Source of the DNA: Nitrospirota bacterium
GTDB taxonomy: Bacteria > Nitrospirota > Thermodesulfovibrionia > UBA6902
Length of the DNA: 60,356 nucleotides
NCBI GenBank assembly: GCA_016213945.1
Contig: JACQZF010000036.1
Coordinates: 1-60,356, forward strand
Direction: 5' to 3'
Shown: positions 9,601 through 17,188 of the stretch, in pieces
Numbering within the stretch: the first letter of the stretch is position 1
How the letters are laid out: each line of letters begins with the position of its first letter
Translations under genes and position numbers: made by a program
Notes under the pieces: generated by a model
The model's database searches: none
Seen by the model: only the letters and a program-made list of their open reading frames with translations
What the model was told of the DNA's origin: nothing

Positions 9601-10142
9601 TTGGAGGCGTCGTGCCTTTTGAGACTCCGTTCTTTTCCCTGCTGACCGGCGGGGCAAAGGCGAAGGCGTCTTCCATGACACAGCAGCAGCAACCGCAAAA
9701 CTATAAGGTCCAGATCGCCGCTCAGCCAACCGACGCAAATTCCGACGCCGCGATAAAGCCCCATAAAAGCCAGCTCGAACTTACCTGCACAGGCGGGATG
9801 CAGGGCATTGTTAATTTAAATTATCCGATATCCAAAACATTTTACTGGTCGCCGTCAACGTGCAGCGGCGTTACCCTGAAAATAGACGTTGGCAATGTAA
9901 GCCTTATGAAAGAGTATCCGGGCTTTGTCGAATTTTTACGTGATTTCCCCGGCGGGCACCGCACCTTTAACTCCGGTGAATTCCCGGAAGATGCGGCGTC
10001 CCTGAGAAAAATAGGGATCAAATTTATCAGGGTAAATTATCAGTTCAGCGGAGATCAGGCCATCTTGAAAACTACAGAGTCTCTGCCGGGGTACGGGCAG
10101 GCCCAGGCCCCGAGGGTCATCGCAACATGCTGGGACCAGTAA
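6669..10142 (+). CDS. tssM: T6SS inner-membrane protein TssM (IcmF family)
   Basis: 1157 residues, normal for the family. Two membrane helices lie at about 4-28 and 33-53, then a cytoplasmic GTPase-like domain with the P-loop GESGSGKTT (about residue 122) and an ILDTAGRYA segment. A third helix (about 425-447) leads to the long periplasmic region ending in the TssJ-binding beta domain, with the conserved WSP near the C terminus. TssM spans the periplasm and links TssL to TssJ. The intact P-loop suggests nucleotide binding, a feature lost in some TssM proteins. A GAGGG ribosome site precedes the ATG, just after the repeat. It overlaps tagF by 16 bases. Confidence 0.96.
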   Translation: MKNILKIVLIAVLVILAILLIFGFVLVMDWPWWVGFFVLLFFAGLGVGGVFLRKLMIRRKEQMFVSQVIEQDEARIKAAQGKEKDELSELHNKWKEAVDALRRSHLRKYGNPLYVLPWYMIIGESGSGKTTSLNSAKLSSPFVEVTRTSGISGTKNCDWWFFEQAIILDTAGRYAIPIDEGRDKEEWQKFLNLLLKYRKREPLNGLIVAVSADKLLASTPQTLEEDGKNIRRRLDELMRALGTRFPVYLLVTKCDLIQGMTKFCNSLPEKSLDQPMGFVNQNLSADVNAFLEQAVSNIGERLRNLRLLLLHQPEARSVDPGLLLFPEEFENLKNGLGFFIKGAFQENPYQETPVLRGLYFSSGRQEGTPFSHFLNALGLIGEKEVLPGTSKGLFLHDFFSNILPKDRGLLAPTRKALEWSILTRNLGLTAWIVLGVAICGLLSFSFVKNLRTLRTVSHEFAKPSSLQRDYLSELLNMERFNQAILNIERQNHNWWIPRFGLNESINVENALKDKYCKQFQQGFLSPFDRQLKENLARVTSTAPDEIFGQYISHVVRRLNLLKARLDNEEFEKLKTRPQPSYVSSISRSNQELTPEVRQKFGQLFLYYIHWRSDTAEINKEMDILQSWLKDLLRLKGSNPQWIIAWVNKDGAISPVTLRDFWGGSASAPGETVIEPAFSRKGKEAMDSLLKEIELALNDPTFMERQRMEIDAYYRRNCFEAWQKFASGFSDGSKRLRSKDEWQQAAAKMATDDGAYFAFLNRLTEELEPVVTGENIPVWLQQVYHFQAVKNAGAVGGLVAKTTEEGKKFIDRIKEKLGRKIETSTLESQSAAVRAYQDYQSSLTAIAQGASSRSQIFQLVSQTFSEDTATGKAPFSTGYGAVSRLRSNLTGRLTAEEVFSKLVTGPLDYLFKFARYETACQLQSQWEKEVLAESQGATGPQALEILLGQEGVVWKFAKGPAAPFIEWKVQRGYYAKEVFGGVVPFETPFFSLLTGGAKAKASSMTQQQQPQNYKVQIAAQPTDANSDAAIKPHKSQLELTCTGGMQGIVNLNYPISKTFYWSPSTCSGVTLKIDVGNVSLMKEYPGFVEFLRDFPGGHRTFNSGEFPEDAASLRKIGIKFIRVNYQFSGDQAILKTTESLPGYGQAQAPRVIATCWDQ

Positions 10143-10861
10143 AGACCGCTCCGTCATGGAGCTGGGGGGCTTACGGCAAGCATCCGATCGCAAGAGACTT
10201 TTTCAGGATCGGACAGGACTTCCCCCTGATAAGGAGTTTTTCAGGATGGGTCGAAGACGGCTACAAGAATTTAACTCCAGGAGGGAAGAACGATCTTTCA
10301 CATAATTCATGGCGCTTCTGGGCCAAAAGCCCGGCAAAAGACACGCTTGTCTGCGGACTGATCAGAGACAGCGGAGACAGCGTCGGGCGGCATTACCCGT
10401 TATTGATAATGGGCACGGGCAGTCTCAAAGGCTGGGAAGAACAATGGGACCTCATGCCTTTCGCGTGTGAAAAGACCTGGGGCCAGATCGAATATATCTC
10501 CGCCCAGTCGTTTAACGATCTGAAGAAACTTGAGACGGAAATTCAAAACATCAGGCCGCCTTTTTCCGAATGGCAGGAGCTCAGATCCAAAAGAGAGCAG
10601 TGCCCGTTTCCCGGCAATCCCGGTGAAATGAAAATAAAGGAGATGCTGAAGCAGGAGACTTCGGAAAACTTTGTCCCCCTCGACCAGAATGCCCACCATG
10701 ACCACAGCGCGTTGATCAGTTACTGTCATTTTTTTTTAAAGAGCAGCGCAAAGGCCGCACCCAACGCGGTGTTTATGGGCGGGACATTTGGAAGGGCTTT
10801 TCTGGTTTTTTATAAGAGGCCGCTGACGCCTGCTGATTTTGAAAAGCTGTGGACGGCTTAA
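10127..10861 (+). CDS. tagF: T6SS accessory protein TagF
   Basis: 244 residues with the TagF N-terminal signature WGAYGKHPIARDFFRIG (about residues 12-28) and a later WEEQWDLMPFACEKTWGQIEY segment. In Pseudomonas and Agrobacterium TagF restrains T6SS firing independently of, or as counterpart to, the PpkA/PppA phosphorylation pathway; no kinase or phosphatase gene occurs in this window. No PppA phosphatase domain is fused to it. The start lies inside tssM, so translation is probably coupled. Confidence 0.88.
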   Translation: MLGPVKTAPSWSWGAYGKHPIARDFFRIGQDFPLIRSFSGWVEDGYKNLTPGGKNDLSHNSWRFWAKSPAKDTLVCGLIRDSGDSVGRHYPLLIMGTGSLKGWEEQWDLMPFACEKTWGQIEYISAQSFNDLKKLETEIQNIRPPFSEWQELRSKREQCPFPGNPGEMKIKEMLKQETSENFVPLDQNAHHDHSALISYCHFFLKSSAKAAPNAVFMGGTFGRAFLVFYKRPLTPADFEKLWTA

Positions 10862-10928
10862 GCCTGTTAAATTCGATTGCAATTAGGCTTGTTGTTTAAT
10901 ATAATCTTACATACCGTAGAGGACCTTA

Positions 10929-11747
10929 ATGGACCCAAAAGAACTTTTAAAGGCAGGCAGACTTACAGAGGCACGCAAGCAGTTAATCGAAGAGGTCAAG
11001 GCTTCTCCAGCGAACGCGGGAAACCGCACACTCCTGTTTCAGGTCCACGCTTTTCTGGGTGAATGGGAAAAAGCGGAACGCCATCTCGAAGTGCTTGTCA
11101 CGCAAGACCCGAACAGGGAGACCGGGGTCCAGGTCTATAAAAATCTGCTTCATGCGGAAAAAGAGCGGCTGGAAGTTTTTAAGAACGACAGGCGTCCCTC
11201 ATTCCTTCCCGAGGTCCCGTCATATCTGGAAATGTATTATCTCGCATGTGAAAAGCTGAAAGAGAAGAAGTTTAATGAAGCGGCTGACCTCTTTGATAAA
11301 GTGAACGATCAGGTCCCCGTCATATCAGGGACAATAGACAGCAAAATTTTTACTGGCTTTAACGACACTGATATTTTCCTGTCCTTCTTTCTTGAAGCGA
11401 TCGTGCATGAGCGGTATATCTGGATGCCGTTTGAATTCATCAGGGAACTTTCAATAACGCCTCCCAAAACACTCTTTGACCTCATCTGGATAACCGCCCG
11501 CATAACTACATGGGAAGGACTTACCATGAGCTGTTATCTGCCCGTGCTTTATCCTGAATCATTCACTCATGATGATGACCGCGTCAAACTCGGCAGGATG
11601 ACAGACTGGGTCTCACTCGGAGGGCCGTTCTCAAGAGGCGCGGGGCAGCATGTGTTTCAGATCGGAGAAGAAGAGGTGAGCATACTTGATATCCGTGAAG
11701 TAGTTTTTAATATGCCGGATACATTGGAGGAACAAAAAAATAATTAA
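10929..11747 (+). CDS. tagJ: T6SS accessory protein TagJ (ImpE family)
   Basis: 272 residues. The N-terminal third is TPR-like (LLKAGRLTEARKQLIEEVKA, then GEWEKAERHLEVL), as in ImpE/HsiE/TagJ, followed by the conserved ImpE block with PFEFIRELSI, LFDLIW and MSCYLPVLYPES. In Pseudomonas aeruginosa TagJ (HsiE1) binds the N terminus of the sheath protein TssB and may assist ClpV-driven sheath recycling. A GAGGA ribosome site precedes the ATG. TagJ is found only in some T6SS subtypes, so it helps classify this locus. Confidence 0.9.
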   Translation: MDPKELLKAGRLTEARKQLIEEVKASPANAGNRTLLFQVHAFLGEWEKAERHLEVLVTQDPNRETGVQVYKNLLHAEKERLEVFKNDRRPSFLPEVPSYLEMYYLACEKLKEKKFNEAADLFDKVNDQVPVISGTIDSKIFTGFNDTDIFLSFFLEAIVHERYIWMPFEFIRELSITPPKTLFDLIWITARITTWEGLTMSCYLPVLYPESFTHDDDRVKLGRMTDWVSLGGPFSRGAGQHVFQIGEEEVSILDIREVVFNMPDTLEEQKNN

Positions 11748-11857
11748 CCACAGAGAACACGGAGGCGGTTTTAAATTGCTTGCAGACCATAAACTTCAAA
11801 TTATAAAATTACAACCTTCAATATTAAATTTATTTTCTCTGTGCCCTCTGTGGTTTA
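11745..11857. repeat. intergenic inverted repeat, CCACAGAG/CTCTGTGG family, copy 3
   Basis: Left arm AACCACAGAGAACACGGAGG starts at the tagJ stop codon; right arm CTCTGTGCCCTCTGTGG ends at about 11853. The middle is AT-rich and unrelated to the other copies. Confidence 0.82.
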
Positions 11858-11879
11858 TTAGTTCATGGGAAATGAAAAT

Positions 11880-13211
11880 ATGAAAAGACAGATTGATATT
11901 GACGCTATATTGGCCCCCATTCCCGGAGACAATCCTGCCGGTGAAGACCTGCGTTACAGTGCGATCTATGAGGAGATCAAGGAGGCAAGAAGGGCGGATG
12001 ACCCCTTTGAACGCGGGGCCTGGAAGACCGAGATTAAAACATCCGACTGGGGCAAGGTCATTAAAGTGTCCGTTGACACGCTTTCAAAAAAGACAAAGGA
12101 CCTGCAGATAGCAGCCTGGCTCACCGAGGCGTTGATCAACACGGAAGGATATGACGGTCTCTCCGCTGGACTGAAGATCATCAATAGATTCCTGGAAGAT
12201 TATTGGGACAATGTTTATCCGGTGATAGAGGACGGAGATATGGAGTTCAGGGCGGCCCCGCTTGAATTTATGAATGAGAAGGTGGCCCCCCCCATAAAGG
12301 GGATCCCCATCACCGACGGCAAAGTTACCCGCGAGTATTCTTACCTGAAATATCAGGAGTCACGCTCAGTCGGTTATGAAGCCGATACAAAGAACCAGTT
12401 CGGCGACACGGATGAAGGCAAAAAGAGAAAGCGGGATGAATTAATTGGAGAGGGGAAGATAACAGCCGAGGAATTTGACTCAGCCGTGGCCCAGTCGTCC
12501 CTTGCGTTTTATGAATCACTTGCCGATAAGATAAAGACTTGCCGTGAGGAATTCAACGCACTTGACGCATCTGTTGACGGGAAGTTCGGCCAGCAGGCCC
12601 CGAGGCTGTCTGATTTCGGCAGCTCTCTGGAGGAATGCGAAAGGGTCATTAAAAGGACAATCAAAGACAAAGGAGGCCGTATGCCTGCTGAATCCAAAGA
12701 AGAAATGGCAGTTGAACAGCAACCTTTAGAAACTGCTGAGGAAGAGGAACTTCAGCCCTTGTCTGAATTGAGCGCGCAGCAGGCGGCTGTCCGGTTCCCG
12801 GCGGCAGGGATTGCCGACTCAGCTTCATATGAAAAAGCGTTGTGGCAGGAGGCGCTTCAGACCATGAAGAGCTCCGGCATCAAGAAGGCGCTGGACCAGC
12901 TCCTTGCGGCGTGTTACAGCGCGCCGTCAGTCAGAGAGAGGAACCGTTACCGCCTTCTCATTGCGAGGCTTTGTCTTAAGGCGAACAGGCCTGACCTTGC
13001 CAGGCCCGTGGTGGAAGAGCTCCATGCGTTGATAGAGGAATTGCATTTAGACCGGTGGGAATCTCCGGTCTGGATTGCCGAGGTGATTGACTCGTTATAT
13101 CAATGCCTGACAAAAGGCGAACATACTGACGATGATATGAGCAGGGCAACGATCCTTTTCCAGAAGCTCTGCACAACGGACGTGACAAAGGCGATCAGCT
13201 ACGGTAAGTAG
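11880..13211 (+). CDS. tssA: T6SS protein TssA (ImpA N-terminal family)
   Basis: 443 residues from this start. The ImpA_N domain lies at about 5-130, with the family pattern PIPGDNPAGEDLRY near the start and LTEALINTEGYDGLSAGL. After a Glu/Gln-rich linker (about 255-290) comes a C-terminal helical part. TssA proteins cap or prime the growing sheath-tube and contact the baseplate. Start choice: ATG at 11865 (MGNENMKRQ) is also possible, but the first five codons abut the repeat, and at 11880 a GGGAA lies about nine bases upstream; neither ribosome site is strong. Confidence 0.92.
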   Translation: MKRQIDIDAILAPIPGDNPAGEDLRYSAIYEEIKEARRADDPFERGAWKTEIKTSDWGKVIKVSVDTLSKKTKDLQIAAWLTEALINTEGYDGLSAGLKIINRFLEDYWDNVYPVIEDGDMEFRAAPLEFMNEKVAPPIKGIPITDGKVTREYSYLKYQESRSVGYEADTKNQFGDTDEGKKRKRDELIGEGKITAEEFDSAVAQSSLAFYESLADKIKTCREEFNALDASVDGKFGQQAPRLSDFGSSLEECERVIKRTIKDKGGRMPAESKEEMAVEQQPLETAEEEELQPLSELSAQQAAVRFPAAGIADSASYEKALWQEALQTMKSSGIKKALDQLLAACYSAPSVRERNRYRLLIARLCLKANRPDLARPVVEELHALIEELHLDRWESPVWIAEVIDSLYQCLTKGEHTDDDMSRATILFQKLCTTDVTKAISYGK

Positions 13212-13291
13212 AGGCGTGAATTTTACCGTGACATTTATTCGTGCCTAAGATAAATATATAAACAATCTCTAAGAACAGAAAGGAGAGGAAT

Positions 13292-13813
13292 ATGGCAAAG
13301 AAAGAAAGTTTACAGCATAAACTCGACAGAGTAAGGGCGCCGAGGGTCCAGATCACCTATGATGTGGAAATAGGCGACTCGATCGAGATGAAGGAGATCC
13401 CTTTCGTAGTAGGCGTTCTTGCCGACCTGTCAGGCAAGCCTGATGACCCGCTTCCAAAACTCAAAGACCGGAAATTCATTGAGATTGACAGGGACAATTT
13501 TGACAAGGTGCTTGAGGGCATGAAGCCGAGGCTCTCTTTCCAGGTTGATAACAAACTGACCGGGGATGACACAAAGATGGGCGTGGAGCTTCGTTTCAAA
13601 TCCATGGATGATTTTCATCCGGAACAGGTCGCAAACCAGGTGGAGCCTCTGCGCAAACTTGTTGAGGCCAGGCGCAGGCTTTCAGACCTTCTCAGTAAAC
13701 TGGACGGCAATGACAAACTCGATGAACTTTTGCAAAAGGTCATTGCCAGCACGGACTCCCTGCAGAAATTAGGCAAGGAAGCCGGCGTGGAAAAAACGGA
13801 AGAAAATAAATAA
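13292..13813 (+). CDS. tssB: T6SS small sheath subunit TssB (VipA)
   Basis: 173 residues, standard length. It shows the family's PRVQITYDVE near the N terminus, FVVGVLADLSGKP, the KFIEIDRDNFDKVL block and a FKSMDDFHPEQVANQV segment, ending in a helical region. It pairs with TssC to build the contractile sheath; its N-terminal helix is the probable site for TagJ and its C-terminal helix shapes the ClpV-recognised groove. A strong AAAGGAGAGG ribosome site suggests high expression. Confidence 0.97.
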   Translation: MAKKESLQHKLDRVRAPRVQITYDVEIGDSIEMKEIPFVVGVLADLSGKPDDPLPKLKDRKFIEIDRDNFDKVLEGMKPRLSFQVDNKLTGDDTKMGVELRFKSMDDFHPEQVANQVEPLRKLVEARRRLSDLLSKLDGNDKLDELLQKVIASTDSLQKLGKEAGVEKTEENK

Positions 13814-13836
13814 GGAAAAAGAAAGGAGGCATATAT

Positions 13837-15327
13837 ATGGCTGAACAAGAAAAACAGGCCCAGGCCGCACAGGGCCAGGAGGTCCAGGAAGAAAAAGGAC
13901 TGTTGGACCAGATCATAGAGCAGGGACGCATGGTCCGCGATGAGAGCCAGAAGGGCTGGGCGCGCGACGTTCTCAGCGAGTTTGTAAAAGAGATCATGCA
14001 GGGGACCATAACGGTCTCCAAAGACACGGAGAAGATGATCAACTCCAGGATCGCCCAGATCGATAAATTGATCTCCTCACAGCTTAATGCAGTTATGCAC
14101 CACCCGGAATTTCAAAAGCTTGAGGCGTCATGGAGGGGCCTTAACTATCTCGTGAACAACTCCGAAACAGGCGAGAAATTAAAGATAAGGATAATGAACG
14201 TTTCCAAGAAAGACCTCCTCAAGGACATGGAAAAGGCGAGCGAGTTTGACCAGTCCACTCTTTTCAAGAAAATATATGAAGAGGAGTTCGGCACCTTCGG
14301 CGGCGCATCCTACGGGGCGCTGATAGGCGATTATGAATTCGGCAATAACCCGCAGGACCTGTCGCTCCTTGAAAAAGTAGCAGGCGTGGCTGCGGCTGCC
14401 CACGCGCCTTTCATCTCCGCAGCGGGGGCGACGCTCTTTAACTGGGACAGCTTTGCGGAGCTTGGCGGCCCGCGCGACCTCGCCAAGATCTTCCAGAGCG
14501 TGGAATACGCCAAGTGGAAATCCTTCCGTGAATCCGAGGATTCAAGATACGTTGCGCTGGCGCTTCCCCACATACTCATGAGGCTTCCCTACGGACAGGA
14601 GAACGTCCCTGTGGAAAATTTCAATTTCGAGGAAAACGTGGACGGCACAGATAACACAAAGTATCTCTGGGGCAACGCGGCATACGCACTCGGCGCAAGG
14701 ATCACGGACGCCTTTGCCAAGTATCACTGGACTGCCGCTATCAGGGGCGTGGAAGGCGGAGGACTTGTGTCAGGACTGCCGGTCCACACATTTAAAACAG
14801 ACGAAGGAGACGTGGCGTTAAAGTGCCCGACTGAAATAGCCATAACGGACAGGCGTGAAAAGGAATTCGCGGACCTCGGTTTTGTCCCCCTTGTTCACTG
14901 CAAGGGAACAGACTACGCGGCCTTCTTCAGCACCCAGACATCAAACAAAGCAAAGGTGTATGACACGGAAGCCGCAAATGCCAATGCGAGGCTTTCATCG
15001 CAGTTGCAGTACATCCTCGCCATATCAAGATTCGCCCATTATATGAAATCAATAATGAGAGACAAGGTCGGCAGTTTCATGACCCGCAAAAACGCCGAGG
15101 ATTTCCTGAACCGCTGGATCGCGAGCTACGTGTTGCTTGACGACGACGCATCACAGGAGGCAAAGGCAAGTCACCCTCTTCGCGAGGCGAGGATCGATGT
15201 AACAGAAATGCCGGGCAAGCCGGGAGCATACAGGGCGGTTGCCTTTTTGAAGCCGCACTATCAATTGGATGAACTGACCGTGTCTCTGAGGCTGGTGGCA
15301 AACCTGCCTCCGCCGGCTAAACAGTAA
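13837..15327 (+). CDS. tssC: T6SS large sheath subunit TssC (VipB)
   Basis: 496 residues, normal length. The N terminus is a charged helix (KQAQAAQGQEVQEEKGLLDQ), followed by the TssC core: LEASWRGLNYLVNNSETGEKL, AHAPFISAA, LPYGQ, FNFEE, LWGNAAYAL. The C-terminal part with ISRFAHYMKSIMRDKVG and the last strands that join neighbouring subunits is complete, unlike in the fusion protein at 22756. A strong ribosome site (AAAGGAGGC) precedes it. Confidence 0.97.
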   Translation: MAEQEKQAQAAQGQEVQEEKGLLDQIIEQGRMVRDESQKGWARDVLSEFVKEIMQGTITVSKDTEKMINSRIAQIDKLISSQLNAVMHHPEFQKLEASWRGLNYLVNNSETGEKLKIRIMNVSKKDLLKDMEKASEFDQSTLFKKIYEEEFGTFGGASYGALIGDYEFGNNPQDLSLLEKVAGVAAAAHAPFISAAGATLFNWDSFAELGGPRDLAKIFQSVEYAKWKSFRESEDSRYVALALPHILMRLPYGQENVPVENFNFEENVDGTDNTKYLWGNAAYALGARITDAFAKYHWTAAIRGVEGGGLVSGLPVHTFKTDEGDVALKCPTEIAITDRREKEFADLGFVPLVHCKGTDYAAFFSTQTSNKAKVYDTEAANANARLSSQLQYILAISRFAHYMKSIMRDKVGSFMTRKNAEDFLNRWIASYVLLDDDASQEAKASHPLREARIDVTEMPGKPGAYRAVAFLKPHYQLDELTVSLRLVANLPPPAKQ

Positions 15328-15370
15328 CGGGTATTGGATTTAAAAACTAAAGCAAAGGAGGGAATAAATT

Positions 15371-15865
15371 ATGTTTGACGCTTTTTTGAAAATTGAAGGC
15401 GTACCTGGGGAAAGCTCGGACGACAAACACAAAGACTGGATAGAGATACTCTCTTTTCACTGGGGGGTGTCCCAGCCTACCACCGGAGCGAAGAGGAGCG
15501 CCGGTGGCGCATCTTCATCGAGGTCCGACCATCAGGATTTTTCCATTGTCAAGGCGATGGACAAGGCATCACCGAAACTTGCCTTGTTCTGCAGTAATGG
15601 CAATCATGTCCCCGCGGTCCAAATCGAGCTCTGCCGCGCTACCGGAGACAAACAGAAATACATGGAGTACAAAATGACTGATGTTATCGTCAGCGCTGTG
15701 CGTCCCGGCGGGTCCTCTCAGGGCGGAGAGCAGCTCCCGCTTGAAGAGGTGTCTTTTAACTACGGCAAGATCGACCTGACGTATACCGAGACAGACCACA
15801 ACACAGGGAAACCCAAAGGCGACATCAAGGCCCACTGGGACCTTACGACCAACAAGGGCGGTTAA
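15371..15865 (+). CDS. hcp: T6SS tube protein Hcp, copy 1
   Basis: 164 residues of the Hcp1 family: MFDAFLKIEGVPGESSDDKH, a DWIEILSFHWG strand, DFSIVKAMDKASPKL, ELCRATGDKQKYMEYK and EEVSFNYGKIDLTYTE. Hexameric Hcp rings stack into the inner tube that carries effectors. An AAAGGAGGG ribosome site is present. The following gene is a second closely similar copy. No C-terminal effector extension is present. Confidence 0.96.
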   Translation: MFDAFLKIEGVPGESSDDKHKDWIEILSFHWGVSQPTTGAKRSAGGASSSRSDHQDFSIVKAMDKASPKLALFCSNGNHVPAVQIELCRATGDKQKYMEYKMTDVIVSAVRPGGSSQGGEQLPLEEVSFNYGKIDLTYTETDHNTGKPKGDIKAHWDLTTNKGG

Positions 15866-15893
15866 ATATTTTTATAAGAAAGGAGCATAAGCC

Positions 15894-16391
15894 ATGGCAT
15901 TTGACGCATTTTTGAAAATTGACGGCGTACCCGGGGAAAGCACCGATGACAAACACAAAGACTGGATAGAGATCCTTTCATATTCTCACGGATTGTCCCA
16001 GCCATCATCAGGCGCAAGAAGCAGCGGCGGAGCTGCTTCTGCTGAAAGGTGTAGTCACCAGGATTTTTCAATTGTTAAGACGCTTGACAAGGCGTCGCCA
16101 AAACTTTTCCTGAATTGCTGCAACGGGGCCCATCTCAAATCAGCTACGATCGAGCTCTGCCGCGCTACAGGAGACAAACAGAAATACATGGAGTATAAGC
16201 TGTCAGACGTGCTTGTAACTTCCGTGCGTCCGGGCGGCTCAGCACAGGGCGGCGAAAACCTCCCCCTTGAGGAGGTGTCTTTCAACTACGGCAAGATCGA
16301 ATGGACCTATACCGTTACAGACCACAAAACAGGCAAGCCCTCTGGAGATGTAAAAGCCAACTGGGACCTTGTCGGAAACAAGGGCGGCTAA
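15894..16391 (+). CDS. hcp: T6SS tube protein Hcp, copy 2
   Basis: 165 residues, collinear with copy 1 over the full length and identical in several blocks such as ELCRATGDKQKYMEYK. Differences are concentrated in the loop after the first strands (SYSHGLSQPSSGARSSGGAA) and in a Cys-containing strand (LNCCNGAH against LFCSNGNH in copy 1). Tandem duplication is the simplest origin. The ribosome site is AAAGGAG, eight bases from the ATG. Confidence 0.96.
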   Translation: MAFDAFLKIDGVPGESTDDKHKDWIEILSYSHGLSQPSSGARSSGGAASAERCSHQDFSIVKTLDKASPKLFLNCCNGAHLKSATIELCRATGDKQKYMEYKLSDVLVTSVRPGGSAQGGENLPLEEVSFNYGKIEWTYTVTDHKTGKPSGDVKANWDLVGNKGG

Positions 16392-16404
16392 CAAAAAAAT
16401 ATTC

Positions 16405-16531
16405 AACCACAGAGAACGCAGAGCATAATGGCGTGAAGAGCGGAAGTGTAAAAGATCGAAACCTTTTAACTTCCGCGCTCTGCGCTTTCAGACTTCTGCA
16501 CTAATTCATTCTCAATGACCTCCGTGGTTTT
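16405..16531. repeat. intergenic inverted repeat, CCACAGAG/CTCTGTGG family, copy 4 (degenerate)
   Basis: Left arm AACCACAGAGAACGCAGAG; right side has TCAATGACCTCCGTGGTTT. A nested inner pair (GAGCGGAAGT / ACTTCCGCGCTC) lies between. More diverged than copies 1-3. Fills the gap between hcp copy 2 and tssE. Confidence 0.75.
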
Positions 16532-16539
16532 TTTAAAGA

Positions 16540-17013
16540 ATGGCCCAGAACGACAACATTCAGGCATCCGTACTGGACAGGCTCATCGACAATGAGCCTG
16601 GGATCTCACGCGAACCTGTCCAGCACCGGACGCTCAATATTAATCAGATCAAGGCATCGGTTGCCAGGGACATGGAAAATCTGCTGAACACGAGACGCCA
16701 GATAACGCCGGTCCCCGCTGAATTCAGGGAGATCAATAATTCGCTTTTTGTATACGGCCTGCAGGACTTTACCTCAAAGGACCCGAGAAGCCCGGTGATA
16801 AAGCAGCAATTGCGTAACGATATTGAAAAGACCATTGCCCGCTTTGACAGCAGGCTGCGAAATGTTATGGTGCGTATCGAAGCTCCTACCGCAAGCGAAC
16901 GCAATATGAGATTCAGGATAACTGGCCTGCTGGTAATAGAGCCGATAACCGAACCGATCTCCTTTGACACATATTTCGATATCAGCAGGGGAGAGTACGT
17001 GGTGAAAAAATGA
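16540..17013 (+). CDS. tssE: T6SS baseplate wedge protein TssE (gp25-like)
   Basis: 157 residues, typical length. It contains the gp25-like core: SVLDRLIDNEPG at the start, SVARDMENLLNTRR, then VYGLQDFTSKD, IEKTIARFDSRLRNVMVRIE and RFRITGLLVIEP. TssE forms the wedge with TssF and TssG and nucleates sheath assembly. The ribosome site is weak (TTAAAGA) because the gene starts straight after the inverted repeat. Confidence 0.94.
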   Translation: MAQNDNIQASVLDRLIDNEPGISREPVQHRTLNINQIKASVARDMENLLNTRRQITPVPAEFREINNSLFVYGLQDFTSKDPRSPVIKQQLRNDIEKTIARFDSRLRNVMVRIEAPTASERNMRFRITGLLVIEPITEPISFDTYFDISRGEYVVKK

Positions 17014-17066
17014 AAAAGGGTGCAATGGGTCAAGGGATATCGCAATTTTAAAGAATATCATTGATT

Positions 17067-17126
17067 GGTCATTCCGGCTCGTCCGGAATCTTTCTTAAAG
17101 AAGGATTCCCGACAAGCGGGAATGAC
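17067..17126. repeat. CATTCCGG/CCGGAATGAC-type inverted repeat, copy 1
   Basis: GGTCATTCCGGCTCGTCCGG at the left and the matching TTCCCGACAAGCGGGAATGAC at the right; each arm is itself a small hairpin. Sister copies at 30221, 45398 and 58699. Between tssE and tssF. Confidence 0.85.
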
Positions 17127-17188
17127 AAAAAACAGGAACAGTTACACTGTAAGGCATAGTTTTAATATATTTCATTGAAATTTAACAA

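Noticed and set aside
3671-16531. CRISPR array from the recurring CCACAGAG units
   Set aside because: The copies lie in separate gaps kilobases apart, are inverted repeats, and have no regular spacers or cas genes.
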